From NCBI RefSeq assembly GCF_034047335.1, contig NZ_CP139137.1, positions 3,410,001 through 3,474,000 of the forward strand: a stretch of 64,000 bases of DNA. Direction: 5' to 3'. Shown piece by piece: positions 1 to 8,581 of the stretch. How positions within the stretch are numbered: the stretch's first letter is position 1; every line of letters begins with the position of its first letter. Position numbers and translations under genes: made by a program. The notes under the pieces were generated by a model. The model did no database searches, was not told where the DNA came from, and was given only the letters and a program-made list of their open reading frames with translations. Source of the stretch: Chryseobacterium sp. JJR-5R (GTDB taxonomy: Bacteria > Bacteroidota > Bacteroidia > Flavobacteriales > Weeksellaceae).

Positions 1-120
1 GTAAGTTCCAAGTTTTTCGATGAATCTACCATCTCTTCTTGCTCTGGAATCTGCTACCACGATGTGGAAAAAAGGCTTACCTTTTTTACCGTGTCTTTGT
101 AATCTGATTTTTACTGACAT
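1..120 (-). CDS. rpsP: 30S ribosomal protein S16, 5' part
   Basis: This is the first 40 codons of ribosomal protein S16, a small-subunit assembly protein; the gene runs off the left edge of the window. The start ATG is read from 120 downward and the peptide opens [19 protein letters not shown], then continues with the typical [19 protein letters not shown] stretch of S16. A TAnnTTTG promoter element lies about 50 bases upstream. Being partial, nothing can be said of its C-terminus or of the genes after it. Confidence 0.95.
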   Translation of the reverse strand, partial: MSVKIRLQRHGKKGKPFFHIVVADSRARRDGRFIEKLGTY

Positions 121-169
121 AATGTTTGAATTTTACGGGAACTCGTCCCAGTTAAATATTTTAAGAGTG

Positions 170-177
170 CAAAGATA
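170..177 (-). promoter_or_regulatory. -7 promoter element of rpsP
   Basis: On the minus strand this reads TATCTTTG, an exact match to the Bacteroidetes -7 consensus TAnnTTTG, placed 50 bases before the rpsP start. No clear TTG -33 box is seen at the right distance. Confidence 0.55.
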
Positions 178-238
178 GTAAAAAACTTTAAAGTAAAAAC
201 ACCCAGGTAAAAAGTTTTACAAATTCAGATTTTTTCCG

Positions 239-320
239 GAAGCCGGGAACCTGCTCTCGCTACTCGCTTTTTTCTTCTGCAAAGAAAAAGAGCTCAGACA
301 GGCCGCTCAATCAGGGCTAT
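239..320 (-). repeat. Structured intergenic repeat, copy 1
   Basis: Read on the minus strand it starts TAGCCCTGATTGAGCGGC, runs into an A/T hairpin (arms CTTTTTTCTT and AAAGAAAAAG around 267-290 on the plus strand) and ends near GCGAGTAGCGAGAGCAGGTTCCCGGC. A diverged copy with the same block order lies at 26604-26680. It begins directly after the stop codon of the nitroreductase gene and probably acts as its terminator. Confidence 0.6.
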
Positions 321-833
321 CTATTCCAGGTTACCCATGTAAAATAATCCCAGGCATTTCTGGTTTTCCTCAATGACCAGAGCATTTTTTAACTGATCAA
401 CAATTTTCGGGGAGCTCCAGTAACACCCGATTCCGTTTGCAGTACAGGTAAGGTACATGTTCTGGACAGCCATGGAAACGGCTGCGATTTCTTCCCACTC
501 GGGAACCATTCCGCTGAAATTAACCACAATGGAAACAACGGTATCTGCTTTGTTGATCTTGAAGCCTATATCATTGTACTTTTTTTCCAGAAAAAGATGT
601 TCGGGCTGGGAAGCTTTATAGATGGCCTGCATTTCCGAAGCCAGTGCTGCTTTCTCTTCATTTTTAAATACTTTAAAACGCCATGGCTTGGTGCGTTTGT
701 GATTAGGTGCATAGGTTCCCGAACTCAGAATCCCATCAATAATATCCTCAGAAATTCCTGTTTCCGTATAATCTTTCGGGAAGATACTTCTTCTCTGCTC
801 TATAATCTCTTTTAAAACGTCTGCTTTATTCAT
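321..833 (-). CDS. Nitroreductase family protein (YdjA-like)
   Basis: A 170-residue cytoplasmic flavoprotein of the nitroreductase superfamily, expected to bind FMN and reduce nitro- or quinone-type compounds with NAD(P)H; the true substrate is unknown. Near the N-terminus EQRRSI is followed by the SSGTYAPNHKRTKPWRF block, the usual FMN-phosphate and active-site region; AVQNMYLTCTANGIGCYW in the second half is the other typical nitroreductase signature. I chose the ATG at 833 over a GTG at 839 because a TAnnTTTG element (839-846) covers the GTG. The protein ends soon after GLFYMGN, rather short for the family, and the intergenic repeat begins at the next base, so the end may have been trimmed by the repeat. 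Confidence 0.85.
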   Translation of the reverse strand: MNKADVLKEIIEQRRSIFPKDYTETGISEDIIDGILSSGTYAPNHKRTKPWRFKVFKNEEKAALASEMQAIYKASQPEHLFLEKKYNDIGFKINKADTVVSIVVNFSGMVPEWEEIAAVSMAVQNMYLTCTANGIGCYWSSPKIVDQLKNALVIEENQKCLGLFYMGNLE

Positions 834-838
834 GAGCA

Positions 839-846
839 CAAATTTA
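839..846 (-). promoter_or_regulatory. -7 promoter element of the nitroreductase gene
   Basis: The minus strand reads TAAATTTG. Its last G is only five bases before the ATG at 833, so transcription would begin at or next to the start codon and the mRNA would be leaderless. Confidence 0.45.
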
Positions 847-1008
847 CGGTATGTAATTCATATATCATGCAGGGCATGTACGGCCTGTTAAACATCAGGT
901 ATGAAATTTTATAAGCTTTTACATCTGATTGACTCTACGTACCAGATTGTATCTTCATTTTAAATCTGATGAAACCTTAAATCTGCGGTAAATTATTTAA
1001 AACAGATT

Positions 1009-1644
1009 CTAAGCGTCCATTATTAATTTCCTGCTCTTGTATGCCCTGTAATTGCTTACTGTAAAATTCATGAGAACTCCTGAAACCAATATCCCTGAAA
1101 GCCATTGTGCATATATATTGTCTTTGATAACTCCTAAAAGGCAGATGGCTGTAAAACAGACCGCGTATACTATTCCGGCATTGATCCACTTACGTGCAGG
1201 ATCGGGAAACTTATCCATTCCTGGTGGTGTATTATAATTGATAATCGGAAGCAGTTTATGTTTGTCCCAGATCAAAAGTATTATTACGGCAAACATCATC
1301 AGGGAAGTGATGATCCAGGTTCCGTTAAATGACATGCTGAGGGTGATGATCCAGATGTTGGAAATGATCGCAAAGAACATCAGTGCGCCTAAAGTAGCGT
1401 AACGCTGGGTAATCAGCAGTATTCCGGCAATGACCTGTACCCAGCCCAGGAAATTCCAGTACATGCCCGACTGATATAAAGCCTCAAAGAAATAGCCCAC
1501 CGGATTGTCCGTCTCAATAGTAGTAAACCTGTGGCCCATTACTTTTACCAATCCGGAAGGAATAAAGGCAAACCCGATTAAGTACCGAAGATGAATAATA
1601 ATCCACTGATTAATTCTGTTTGTCCGAAGCCGTTGAAAATCCAT
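1009..1644 (-). CDS. DoxX-like integral membrane protein
   Basis: A 211-residue inner-membrane protein of DoxX type. The N-terminal third holds LRYLIGFAFIPSGLVKVMG, the usual first DoxX helix with a conserved lysine after it, followed by WNFLGWVQVIAGILLI and further hydrophobic helices (five to six in all). DoxX proteins are linked to quinone-dependent electron transfer or redox stress in other bacteria, but no activity can be deduced here. It stands alone between the nitroreductase and GreA-like genes, all on the same strand, with gaps over 70 bases. The family call is firm, the function open. Confidence 0.75.
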   Translation of the reverse strand: MDFQRLRTNRINQWIIIHLRYLIGFAFIPSGLVKVMGHRFTTIETDNPVGYFFEALYQSGMYWNFLGWVQVIAGILLITQRYATLGALMFFAIISNIWIITLSMSFNGTWIITSLMMFAVIILLIWDKHKLLPIINYNTPPGMDKFPDPARKWINAGIVYAVCFTAICLLGVIKDNIYAQWLSGILVSGVLMNFTVSNYRAYKSRKLIMDA

Positions 1645-1720
1645 ATATTAGTATTTTGCATTGCAAGGTACCAAATAAAAACAAAACTCCAAATAAATTT
1701 GAAGTTTATGATGATAAAAT

Positions 1721-2170
1721 TTATAAGACCTCTATGATTTTCTGGTAAATATTATTGAGGGTAAACTCGTCACCGGGCCTCATTCCCATCATTTTTTTTG
1801 CCATCGGGCTTTCGGGCGAAATTGCATAAAACCGGTCGCCTTCAAAAAAAAACTCACCCAAAGAAACGGAAATATAGAAGCGGGCTTTATTGGTAATGAC
1901 CAGTGATCCCAGCTGCACTCTTTCGGTTGAGTTGTTCAGTACTTTGGCCATATTGCTCTTCAGATCATTCAGGGCTCCCAGCTGCCGCTGCATCTGGTAA
2001 ATTTCTTCCTGCATTTCTTCACGCATGCTGTCATATTTCGGAGTCTTCTTGATATCACGGCTTGCTTCCAGGGTAAATTCCATGAAATTTTTAAGTTTCT
2101 GAATTTTTTCGGCAATGGCGGCCTTTACATAGTTTCTTATATTATTTTTTTCAAATACGATCTTCTCCAT
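1721..2170 (-). CDS. GreA/GreB-family transcription elongation factor
   Basis: A 149-residue protein with an N-terminal helical hairpin (residues about 10-80, rich in charged residues and MREEMQEEIYQMQRQ) and a C-terminal GreA/GreB FKBP-like domain showing VQLGSLVIT, YAISPESPMAKKMMG and RPGDEF. Members bind the RNA polymerase secondary channel and either rescue backtracked complexes or act as regulators. The hairpin tip lacks an obvious pair of acidic catalytic residues, so cleavage-stimulating activity cannot be assumed. It is a short paralogue-type Gre factor rather than canonical GreA, which is usually about 158 residues. It stands alone. Confidence 0.75.
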   Translation of the reverse strand: MEKIVFEKNNIRNYVKAAIAEKIQKLKNFMEFTLEASRDIKKTPKYDSMREEMQEEIYQMQRQLGALNDLKSNMAKVLNNSTERVQLGSLVITNKARFYISVSLGEFFFEGDRFYAISPESPMAKKMMGMRPGDEFTLNNIYQKIIEVL

Positions 2171-2415
2171 GAATCTATTCTTTATATAAAGATAATATTT
2201 TTTAAATAATATGTATTTGGCCCGGCATAAAATAATGCTTCAAAATCTCTCTCATAGACAGTATAAATTTTAGCATTGAAACCCTGAAAAAACTTTTAAT
2301 GCTGAATGTTCAGCAGGTTTTAATGCATCTGAAAACCTGTATAATCTCTGTTAGCTGCGGTAATTATTCAGTGAAATGAATTTTATAGGAGGTTCTAAAA
2401 TTTCAAAATATTTTT

Positions 2416-2423
2416 TACATTTG
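2416..2423 (+). promoter_or_regulatory. -7 promoter element of the DUF805 gene
   Basis: TACATTTG matches TAnnTTTG and sits 21 bases before the ATG at 2445, giving a short leader. Confidence 0.5.
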
Positions 2424-2444
2424 CCGCTCATTAAAAACTAACCC

Positions 2445-2804
2445 ATGTTTAAAAACCCGTTTTCATTTGAAGGAAGGATAAGAAGAACAGAGTATGGATT
2501 ATCATACTTAATTTATTTAGCGTTTTACCTTCCTTTTAACATGTATCTGAGGACCAATGATAATCCTTCAGAAATCCTGATGATCTTATTCCTTATTTTA
2601 CTGATCCCTTTGATATGGTTCAATCTGGCACAGGCAGCAAAAAGATGCCATGACCGGGGAAACTCCGGATGGTTCCAGATTATTCCTTTTTATGGCCTCT
2701 GGATGCTGTTTGGAGACAGCGATTACGGGCCGAATACATACGGGCCTAATCCTAAAGGAGAAGGAAACTACAGTTCAATCAACGAGATCGGCGAAAAACA
2801 CTAA
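2445..2804 (+). CDS. DUF805 membrane protein
   Basis: A 119-residue membrane protein of the DUF805 family. It opens with NPFSFEGRIRRTEYGLSYLI, the typical FxGRxxRxEY motif before the first helix, and has three hydrophobic segments; AKRCHDRGNSGW between helices two and three and a C-terminal DSDYGPNTYGPNPKG match the family hallmark (RLHDxGxSGW, GxxGxNxYGP). The function of DUF805 proteins is unknown. A terminator follows at 2813-2842. Confidence 0.88.
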   Translation: MFKNPFSFEGRIRRTEYGLSYLIYLAFYLPFNMYLRTNDNPSEILMILFLILLIPLIWFNLAQAAKRCHDRGNSGWFQIIPFYGLWMLFGDSDYGPNTYGPNPKGEGNYSSINEIGEKH

Positions 2805-2812
2805 GCTTAATC

Positions 2813-2842
2813 AGCCCTGTATGCGTACAGGGCTTTGTTATT
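2813..2842 (+). terminator. Terminator after the DUF805 gene
   Basis: AGCCCTGT and ACAGGGCT form an 8-base stem with a 6-base loop, followed by a T-rich run. It also touches the 3' end of the converging SRPBCC pseudogene and may serve both sides. Confidence 0.7.
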
Positions 2843-3373
2843 TTCCAACCAGTACTTTCGGGTTACTTAGGCTTTCTCCGTAATATTTTCCCATCTGGCA
2901 GTCCATCAGCGGGCGCATTATTTTCATCTTGGCGTCCTGCTCGGTATCCATAGTTCGGGCTACTTTTGCAGCATTCCCCTGCGGAAATAAAATAATTTCA
3001 GAAACAGCTTCTCTTTCAAAGGGTCTTATAAAGGTCATTCCTGTTTTCTGCCTTTCATTGAAAACCAGTTCCTTAATCCCCTGGCAGATTGCTCAGGCAT
3101 CGTCATTTTTACTGTCCCAGCAGTACTTATCGCCCACCTGCCCGGAATTTCCGGTATATGTAATGTTCATTTATATCCTTATCCAGTTTTATCCAGGGAT
3201 TCCATCGGTTAAAAGCTTTCATTGAGCTTACCTTCGGCCAGACTTTATCTTCAGGAGCATTCAACACCACAGATTTTCATAATGATAATCATTGCTGAAA
3301 GTCAGCATAGCTGTTACAGCATACGCAACAATTAACAGAATAAGGCACCAAGGATTTTGAAGACTGTATTCAT
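2838..3373 (-). pseudogene. Broken SRPBCC (polyketide cyclase-like) gene
   Basis: Read from an ATG at 3373, pieces of one SRPBCC-type protein follow in three frames: MNTVFKILGALF, then LLIVAYAVTAMLTFSNDYHYE, then SVVLNAPEDKVWPKVSSMKAF with NRWNPWIKLDKD, then YTGNSGQVGDKYCWDSKNDD, an in-frame TGA at 3093-3095, and finally ICQGIKELVFNERQKTG through to KVLVGK and TAA at 2838. At least three frameshifts (near 3340, 3276 and 3165) and one stop codon break it. The intact family has an N-terminal membrane anchor and a lipid- or ligand-binding cup. Only its last 66 codons stay open from a Met, and they are unlikely to be expressed as a protein. Confidence 0.8.
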
Positions 3374-3594
3374 AGATTGTATTGTTTTTGGGTTAAATTC
3401 TGATGACGGGACTTTAGTTTTCCGCCTGTTGCCAAAATTAATTATTGAAGCATAACTTTACTTTCTTTTTCTTATGACAGGATTTACCATGATACATCAT
3501 TTTGTCACATCTGCCGGCATGGGCATTATTTTTGAGCTATTAAGCTGTAGAAACATCCCTATGTATTACATTTACAATAATTAAAAATTATCAT

Positions 3595-5652
3595 ATGAAT
3601 ATTTTAACTGAAAAATTCAACACACCATATCATGCTGCGCCATTCAACGCGATAAAAAATGAAGATTACCTTCCTGCCTTTAAGGAATTGATTCAAAAGT
3701 CTGAGGAAGAAATCGATACAATTATCAATAATCCGGAGGAGCCAACCTTTGAAAACACCATCGAAGCACTGGCCTATTCAGGAGAGCAGCTGGACCGGGC
3801 GTCCAATGTCTTCTTTAACCTGAATTCGGCAGAGACCAGTGACGAGCTTCAGCAGATTGCCCAGGAAGTATCTCCGGTTTTAACGGAATATTCTTCAAAA
3901 ATCTCCCAGAACGAGGCCCTTTTCAATAAGATCAAAAAAGTTTATGACCGCAAAGATCAGTATGACCTGAACGAAGAACAGCAGATGCTCTTAAATGAAA
4001 CATACAAAGGCTTTGTGAGAAGCGGTGCTCTGCTGAATGAAGAGGATAAAGAAAAATTAAAGAAAATCAGTATGGATCTGTCTTTAAAGTCGCTTCAGTT
4101 CGGGCAGAATGTACTGGCTTCAACCAATAGTTATTTCAAGCACATTACCGATAAAGAAGAGCTGGCAGGAATTCCCGAAGCTATTCTGGAACAGTATGCC
4201 GAGGAAGCAAAAGAAAGAAACCTGGAAGGCTGGGTTGTAACGTTGCAGTACCCAAGCTACATCCCTTTTATGACCTATGCGGAAAACCGGGAACTGAGAA
4301 AGGAGCTTGCACTGGCCAACGGCAGAAAATCTTTTGACGGCGGCGAATTCGACAATCAGAGCCTCATCAAAGAACTGCTTCAGCTGAAACAGCAGAAAGC
4401 TGAATTGTTAAGATATAAAAACTATGCAGACTATGTTCTGGAGGAAAGAATGGCCAAGTCTCCTGCCAAAGTGATCGATTTTTTAAATGAATTGTTAACC
4501 AAAGCAAAACCTTACGCCGAAAAAGAGATCGAGGAATTGAAATCTCTGGCAAAATCCGACGGTATTGATGAAATGCAGGGATATGACCATGCTTTTTACG
4601 CCGAAAAGCTCCGTAAAGCAAAGTATGACCTGAATGACGAGGAATTAAAACCTTATTTCCCTCTGAACCAGGTTCAGGATGCAGTCTTCGGTTTGGCAGA
4701 TACCTTATTCGGGTTAACTTTTGAGGAAAGAAACGATATTCCGAAATACCATGAAGAGGTAAAGGTGTATGAGGTTTTTGAAATAGGAACCGGGAAACCG
4801 GAGGATGGAAGTGACCACTCTGAAAAAACCTTCAAGTCTTTACTGTACGTGGATTATTTCCCGAGAAAAGGCAAAAGAGCAGGCGCATGGATGACGAGCT
4901 ATAAAAGCCAGTATATAACGGCAGGCGAAAATTCCAGGCCGCATATTTCCATTGTCTGTAATTTCAGCAAACCAACCAAAGATACACCGAGCTTACTAAC
5001 ATTTCAAGAGGTGACTACCCTGTTCCATGAATTTGGCCACGCGCTCCACGGCATGCTTGCAGATACACAGTACCCTACCCTTTCCGGAACTTCCGTGAAA
5101 TGGGATTTTGTGGAACTGCCTTCGCAATTCCTGGAAAACTTCTGTTACGAGCCGGAATTCCTGAAAACATTTGCCCGGCATTATAAAACCGGGGAAGTTT
5201 TACCGGACGAGAAAATTGAGAAAATCGCACAGTCCAAAAACTTTATGGAAGGATACCAAACCTTAAGGCAGATCGGTTTCGGATTGCTGGACATGAATTA
5301 CCATACCAAGGTTGAAGAACTGGAGAATAAGACGGTGAAAGAGTTTGAAGATGATTATACCAGAGCTACACAATTATACCCTGCCAATGCCGAAACAGCC
5401 ATGAGCCCGAGTTTTTCCCATATTTTCCAGGGCGGATATTCTGCAGGATACTATTCTTATAAATGGGCAGAGGTTCTGGATGCCGATGCGTTCCAGTATT
5501 TTAAGGAAAACGGAATTTTCAATGCTGAAATTGCGACAAAATATAAAGTCCTTCTTTCTTCCGGCGGCACCAAAGACCCGATGGAACTGTATAAGAGCTT
5601 CAGGGGAAGCGAGCCTAAAGTAGAGAGCCTGCTGAAGAGGGCATTTGGGTAA
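3595..5652 (+). CDS. M3-family oligopeptidase (thimet oligopeptidase / Dcp type)
   Basis: A 685-residue zinc metallopeptidase of family M3, which degrades short peptides in the cytoplasm. The zinc motif HEFGH is at residues 478-482 inside LFHEFGHALHG, with the third zinc ligand Glu expected in the following FVELPSQFLENF stretch; a C-terminal FSHIFQGGYSAGYYSY supplies the family's Tyr/His substrate-binding loop. Length fits oligopeptidase A and peptidyl-dipeptidase Dcp (about 680). There is no signal peptide, so it should be cytosolic. The sequence does not tell OpdA from Dcp. It is monocistronic, with a strong terminator at 5662-5690. Confidence 0.92.
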   Translation: MNILTEKFNTPYHAAPFNAIKNEDYLPAFKELIQKSEEEIDTIINNPEEPTFENTIEALAYSGEQLDRASNVFFNLNSAETSDELQQIAQEVSPVLTEYSSKISQNEALFNKIKKVYDRKDQYDLNEEQQMLLNETYKGFVRSGALLNEEDKEKLKKISMDLSLKSLQFGQNVLASTNSYFKHITDKEELAGIPEAILEQYAEEAKERNLEGWVVTLQYPSYIPFMTYAENRELRKELALANGRKSFDGGEFDNQSLIKELLQLKQQKAELLRYKNYADYVLEERMAKSPAKVIDFLNELLTKAKPYAEKEIEELKSLAKSDGIDEMQGYDHAFYAEKLRKAKYDLNDEELKPYFPLNQVQDAVFGLADTLFGLTFEERNDIPKYHEEVKVYEVFEIGTGKPEDGSDHSEKTFKSLLYVDYFPRKGKRAGAWMTSYKSQYITAGENSRPHISIVCNFSKPTKDTPSLLTFQEVTTLFHEFGHALHGMLADTQYPTLSGTSVKWDFVELPSQFLENFCYEPEFLKTFARHYKTGEVLPDEKIEKIAQSKNFMEGYQTLRQIGFGLLDMNYHTKVEELENKTVKEFEDDYTRATQLYPANAETAMSPSFSHIFQGGYSAGYYSYKWAEVLDADAFQYFKENGIFNAEIATKYKVLLSSGGTKDPMELYKSFRGSEPKVESLLKRAFG

Positions 5653-5661
5653 AAATTAATC

Positions 5662-5690
5662 AGCTTCCGGATTTTCCGGAAGCTTTTTTA
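5662..5690 (+). terminator. Terminator after the M3 peptidase gene
   Basis: AGCTTCCGG and CCGGAAGCT form a 9-base perfect stem with a 4-base loop, followed by a T-run. Confidence 0.9.
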
Positions 5691-5756
5691 TTATCAATGG
5701 ATCAGAGGATTCATTTTTGCATTAAATAATTTCATGATTAATCTTAAATTTATTCA

Positions 5757-6314
5757 ATGGTTAAAAAAATTATTCTTTTTGTGCTGATCTATGCAGCGTT
5801 GATTACGATAATTACGCTTACCGTGCCTCAGGACAGCAACACTTACCTGATTGTAATTACGGTCTCAGGCTTGCTTCTGGGTGTTCTGGTTATGCGCGAA
5901 GTATACAAAAAATACTTTACCGCTTTCCCGAAGAACCAGAATATCGTATACGGCAGTTCAAACCATGAAAGCCTGAATAAGATTTCACAAAGGCCGTTTT
6001 TGTTCGGTCTTGAAAAAAAGATCATTTCTGAGGATGATTTTTACTTTGACGATCAATTTTTTTATGCCATTAACAAAAATAACCAGGCCGCAAAATTCAG
6101 CCTGACAGACATTACGGAACTCGGCAAAACATCATACCAGATCAACAACAGCAGGATCTGGCAGGTTAAAATTAATAACCACGGTGAGGAGTTGCTTTTT
6201 AAATTTGCACACAATTATTCTGTCTGGAACAGGAACTTCCTCCTTTTTTACGATAAATTAAAAGAAATCAATCCGTCTGCAATCCGGTCAGAATGGAATT
6301 CCTGGAGCATGTAA
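5757..6314 (+). CDS. Membrane-anchored protein, PH-like domain possible
   Basis: A 185-residue protein I do not recognise by name. Residues 1-50 hold two hydrophobic helices (IILFVLIYAALITIITL and LIVITVSGLLLGVLVM), and the rest is soluble and rich in aromatic beta-type segments (DDFYFDDQFFYAINK, QINNSRIWQVKINN, LLFKFAHNYSVW), a layout seen in YcxB/PH-like bacterial membrane proteins. That resemblance is only of layout. It lies between the M3 peptidase and another small membrane gene, with its own upstream gap. Function unknown. Confidence 0.65.
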   Translation: MVKKIILFVLIYAALITIITLTVPQDSNTYLIVITVSGLLLGVLVMREVYKKYFTAFPKNQNIVYGSSNHESLNKISQRPFLFGLEKKIISEDDFYFDDQFFYAINKNNQAAKFSLTDITELGKTSYQINNSRIWQVKINNHGEELLFKFAHNYSVWNRNFLLFYDKLKEINPSAIRSEWNSWSM

Positions 6315-6488
6315 GAAATGACTCTAAAAATACGTAGCTTTATAAGGTTTATAGACTTATAACTTATTTTTTGCCTGATGTGAGAATAATTCGTTAATAC
6401 AAATTAGTTTAGAGCTTTTTATCCGGTTTAACGGTAATTTATCCTTAAACAATTGAAGAGAGTCCAGAGTAAATCATGACCATAACCG

Positions 6489-7214
6489 ATGATTAAAAAA
6501 ATTAAAAAGTTTTCAGATGCTTTCTTTACGTTCCTGGGAGTTATAGTAGTTGCTGCGCTTTTGGTATTTTATATATTCATAGAAAACCCGGTAATCTATT
6601 TTTTGTATGCTTTTATAATCGCGGCGGCTGTTAATTTTAAAAGATTAAGATCCATAAGAGTTGATTTCAGGAACATAATCAGAGATTTTTCAGTCATTCT
6701 AGGTATTGTTTACCTGGTAATTATTACCATCATGTCCCTTTCTCCCTTTCTCACGATTCAGGAATTTAAAATTTCCCACTGGAACTGGAAGACTGTAGAT
6801 GCCGGAGAAATAAAAGCACTTCCTTCCTGGGACAGCGGCTACAAAAGGATGGGAAATGCTTATGCTGATGTTTATTATACCTATCAGTCCGGCAGAACAT
6901 TATATAAAAAGACGGAATCTGAAGCTTTAAAAAGATATTACCCGTTCTGGAACAGCCAGGAACCTGATGAGCTTGTCACAGCGTTTTCCCGGTACATTTC
7001 AGAGAAGATAAAACAGGAAGAATTTTCCGTTTTTTACAGTCCGGAAAATCCCAGGAAAAGCAAACTGTTCCTGTCCACAGATCTTTTTTACTTTCAGGGC
7101 TCTTTATTTTACAATTTCATAACAAGCTTCGTTACGATGATCATTGGCATTATGGGATTAATAACCGCAATTATTTTATTTTCAAACAGGAATACATTGG
7201 GAAAATTCCGTTAA
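6489..7214 (+). CDS. Membrane protein resembling DUF3592
   Basis: A 241-residue protein with three hydrophobic helices near the N-terminus (about residues 12-35, 35-50 and 65-90), a periplasmic or cytosolic central domain, and one C-terminal helix (FITSFVTMIIGIMGLITAIILF). The central part has ADVYYTYQSGRTLYKKTES and EFSVFYSPENPRKSKLFL, resembling DUF3592 proteins, where a YxVxGxxY segment is followed by a VYYxPxNPxxS motif. The function of that family is unknown. Start taken at the first ATG; no clear partner genes. Confidence 0.6.
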   Translation: MIKKIKKFSDAFFTFLGVIVVAALLVFYIFIENPVIYFLYAFIIAAAVNFKRLRSIRVDFRNIIRDFSVILGIVYLVIITIMSLSPFLTIQEFKISHWNWKTVDAGEIKALPSWDSGYKRMGNAYADVYYTYQSGRTLYKKTESEALKRYYPFWNSQEPDELVTAFSRYISEKIKQEEFSVFYSPENPRKSKLFLSTDLFYFQGSLFYNFITSFVTMIIGIMGLITAIILFSNRNTLGKFR

Positions 7215-7253
7215 GCCTGAATATAAGTATTTACAATTTCGTAATTTTACATC

Positions 7254-7637
7254 ATGAATACCATTACCCAGCGATTAAAAAACGTAAAAAAACTCCAGGC
7301 CAAAAGATGGGACAATGAAGACCACTGGGACCAGATCAATGATCTTCTGATTAAAGAACTGGATGAAATTCTGCTTATTGAGCCTCAGAATACTTCAGCC
7401 CTAGTTAGTATCGGGGCAGTTTACTCGGATATGGGAGAAAATGAAACGGCACTAAGCTATTTGGAAAAGGCACTTAAACTTGGATCTGAAGATAAAAACC
7501 TGTTTATCAACCTGTCCATTGTCATGGTGTATATGGAAAAGCACCCGGAAGAGTACCATGAATATCTTGAGACCGCCGAAGACAAAGCTGAAGACCCTCT
7601 GACTTTCAAAGCCTATTTTGACCCTCAATCACATTAG
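7254..7637 (+). CDS. Small tetratricopeptide-repeat protein
   Basis: A 127-residue soluble protein. Residues about 50-85 form a clear TPR unit (NTSALVSIGAVYSDMGENE then TALSYLEKALKLG), flanked by weaker helical pairs, so it is probably a short protein-protein interaction scaffold. It starts 40 bases after the DUF3592-like gene and may share its transcript. There is no signal peptide or membrane segment. The partner is unknown. Confidence 0.65.
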   Translation: MNTITQRLKNVKKLQAKRWDNEDHWDQINDLLIKELDEILLIEPQNTSALVSIGAVYSDMGENETALSYLEKALKLGSEDKNLFINLSIVMVYMEKHPEEYHEYLETAEDKAEDPLTFKAYFDPQSH

Positions 7638-7798
7638 GAAATTGATTACAATGATTCAATTGAATGTAAAGTATTGAAAAGTGTAGAATGAAATGCGGTT
7701 TTTATATGGATACCATTTAATTTTCTATACTGACTTATTTAAAAAGCATCCTGCAATGTAATAATAGTCCTTTATGTCAATTTTTTTGCTAACTTAGT

Positions 7799-8464
7799 AT
7801 GGAAAACATCAACAACCGAGGCTTTCACAATACTATGGCAGAAAAGCTTTACTTCATAAAAATCAATCCTGTTGCCGCAAAGATCAATCTGTACAACAGG
7901 CTCTGCCGTGAAGAGGATCATCAGGTACTGGATTTTCTTGGAGAAGATAAAAAGACAAGCCTGGAGCTTATCCGGAAAAAAGTCCGGGAAAATGCTGAAG
8001 GCCTTTCAGGAGAAGAGCTTCTGGGGATTGTTAACTGGTTCAGTACGCAACATGCTTCAGATCCTGAAGAAATGAAAACCCAGCTTTTCGTACACGGAAT
8101 CGACCTTTTTTATGAAATTACCTCCTCGGTTCATACAGAACATTTCCTGCAGGTTCTTTCGGATTATGAAAAAAATTCACAGATCACGATCAGCCATTTT
8201 ACGGATTCTGAAAACTTCAACCGGTTCTTAGTGTATGGAATCTTTTTTACCGGTCTGGTGAACAAAGAAAAAACTGAAAATGATTACCTGTTTGAAACGC
8301 TGAAATCCGAACATGCAAAAATATATTCCCTTGCTGAAAATGAATATCATGCCAAGAACCCGGCACAAACTGTTCCTGAAGACCTGTATGACTATTTCAA
8401 GAATTTATTTGACAGCACCCGGTTCTATAAAGGTGGTGTGATTAAACTTCACAGCGATACATAA
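7799..8464 (+). CDS. Protein of unknown function, 221 residues
   Basis: A soluble, mostly helical protein with no motif I recognise. A second possible start is at residue 12 (MAEKLYFIKINPVAAK), which would remove a poorly structured leader; the ATG at 7799 is kept because no ribosome-binding sequence clearly favours either. Acidic and basic residues alternate throughout and there is no signal peptide or membrane helix. It converges on the TerD-family gene. Codon use looks like the surrounding chromosome. Confidence 0.55.
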   Translation: MENINNRGFHNTMAEKLYFIKINPVAAKINLYNRLCREEDHQVLDFLGEDKKTSLELIRKKVRENAEGLSGEELLGIVNWFSTQHASDPEEMKTQLFVHGIDLFYEITSSVHTEHFLQVLSDYEKNSQITISHFTDSENFNRFLVYGIFFTGLVNKEKTENDYLFETLKSEHAKIYSLAENEYHAKNPAQTVPEDLYDYFKNLFDSTRFYKGGVIKLHSDT

Positions 8465-8581
8465 ACAGATTCTTTTCAGTTCACATTGTCATTAGGTATT
8501 GCTAAAATTGTACGCCTGACGAATTCTTACTGATAATATGAATTTACCTCCGCCATCGCAAAGATCTCTAGATTACCGATT

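Noticed and set aside
2301..2314. GCTGAATGTTCAGC palindrome upstream of the DUF805 gene
   Set aside because: It is short and over 100 bases from the promoter element, with no second copy; not enough to call an operator.
2929..3225. A 98-codon open frame on the plus strand
   Set aside because: It is opposite the SRPBCC pseudogene, whose pieces show true protein similarity; the plus frame shows none.
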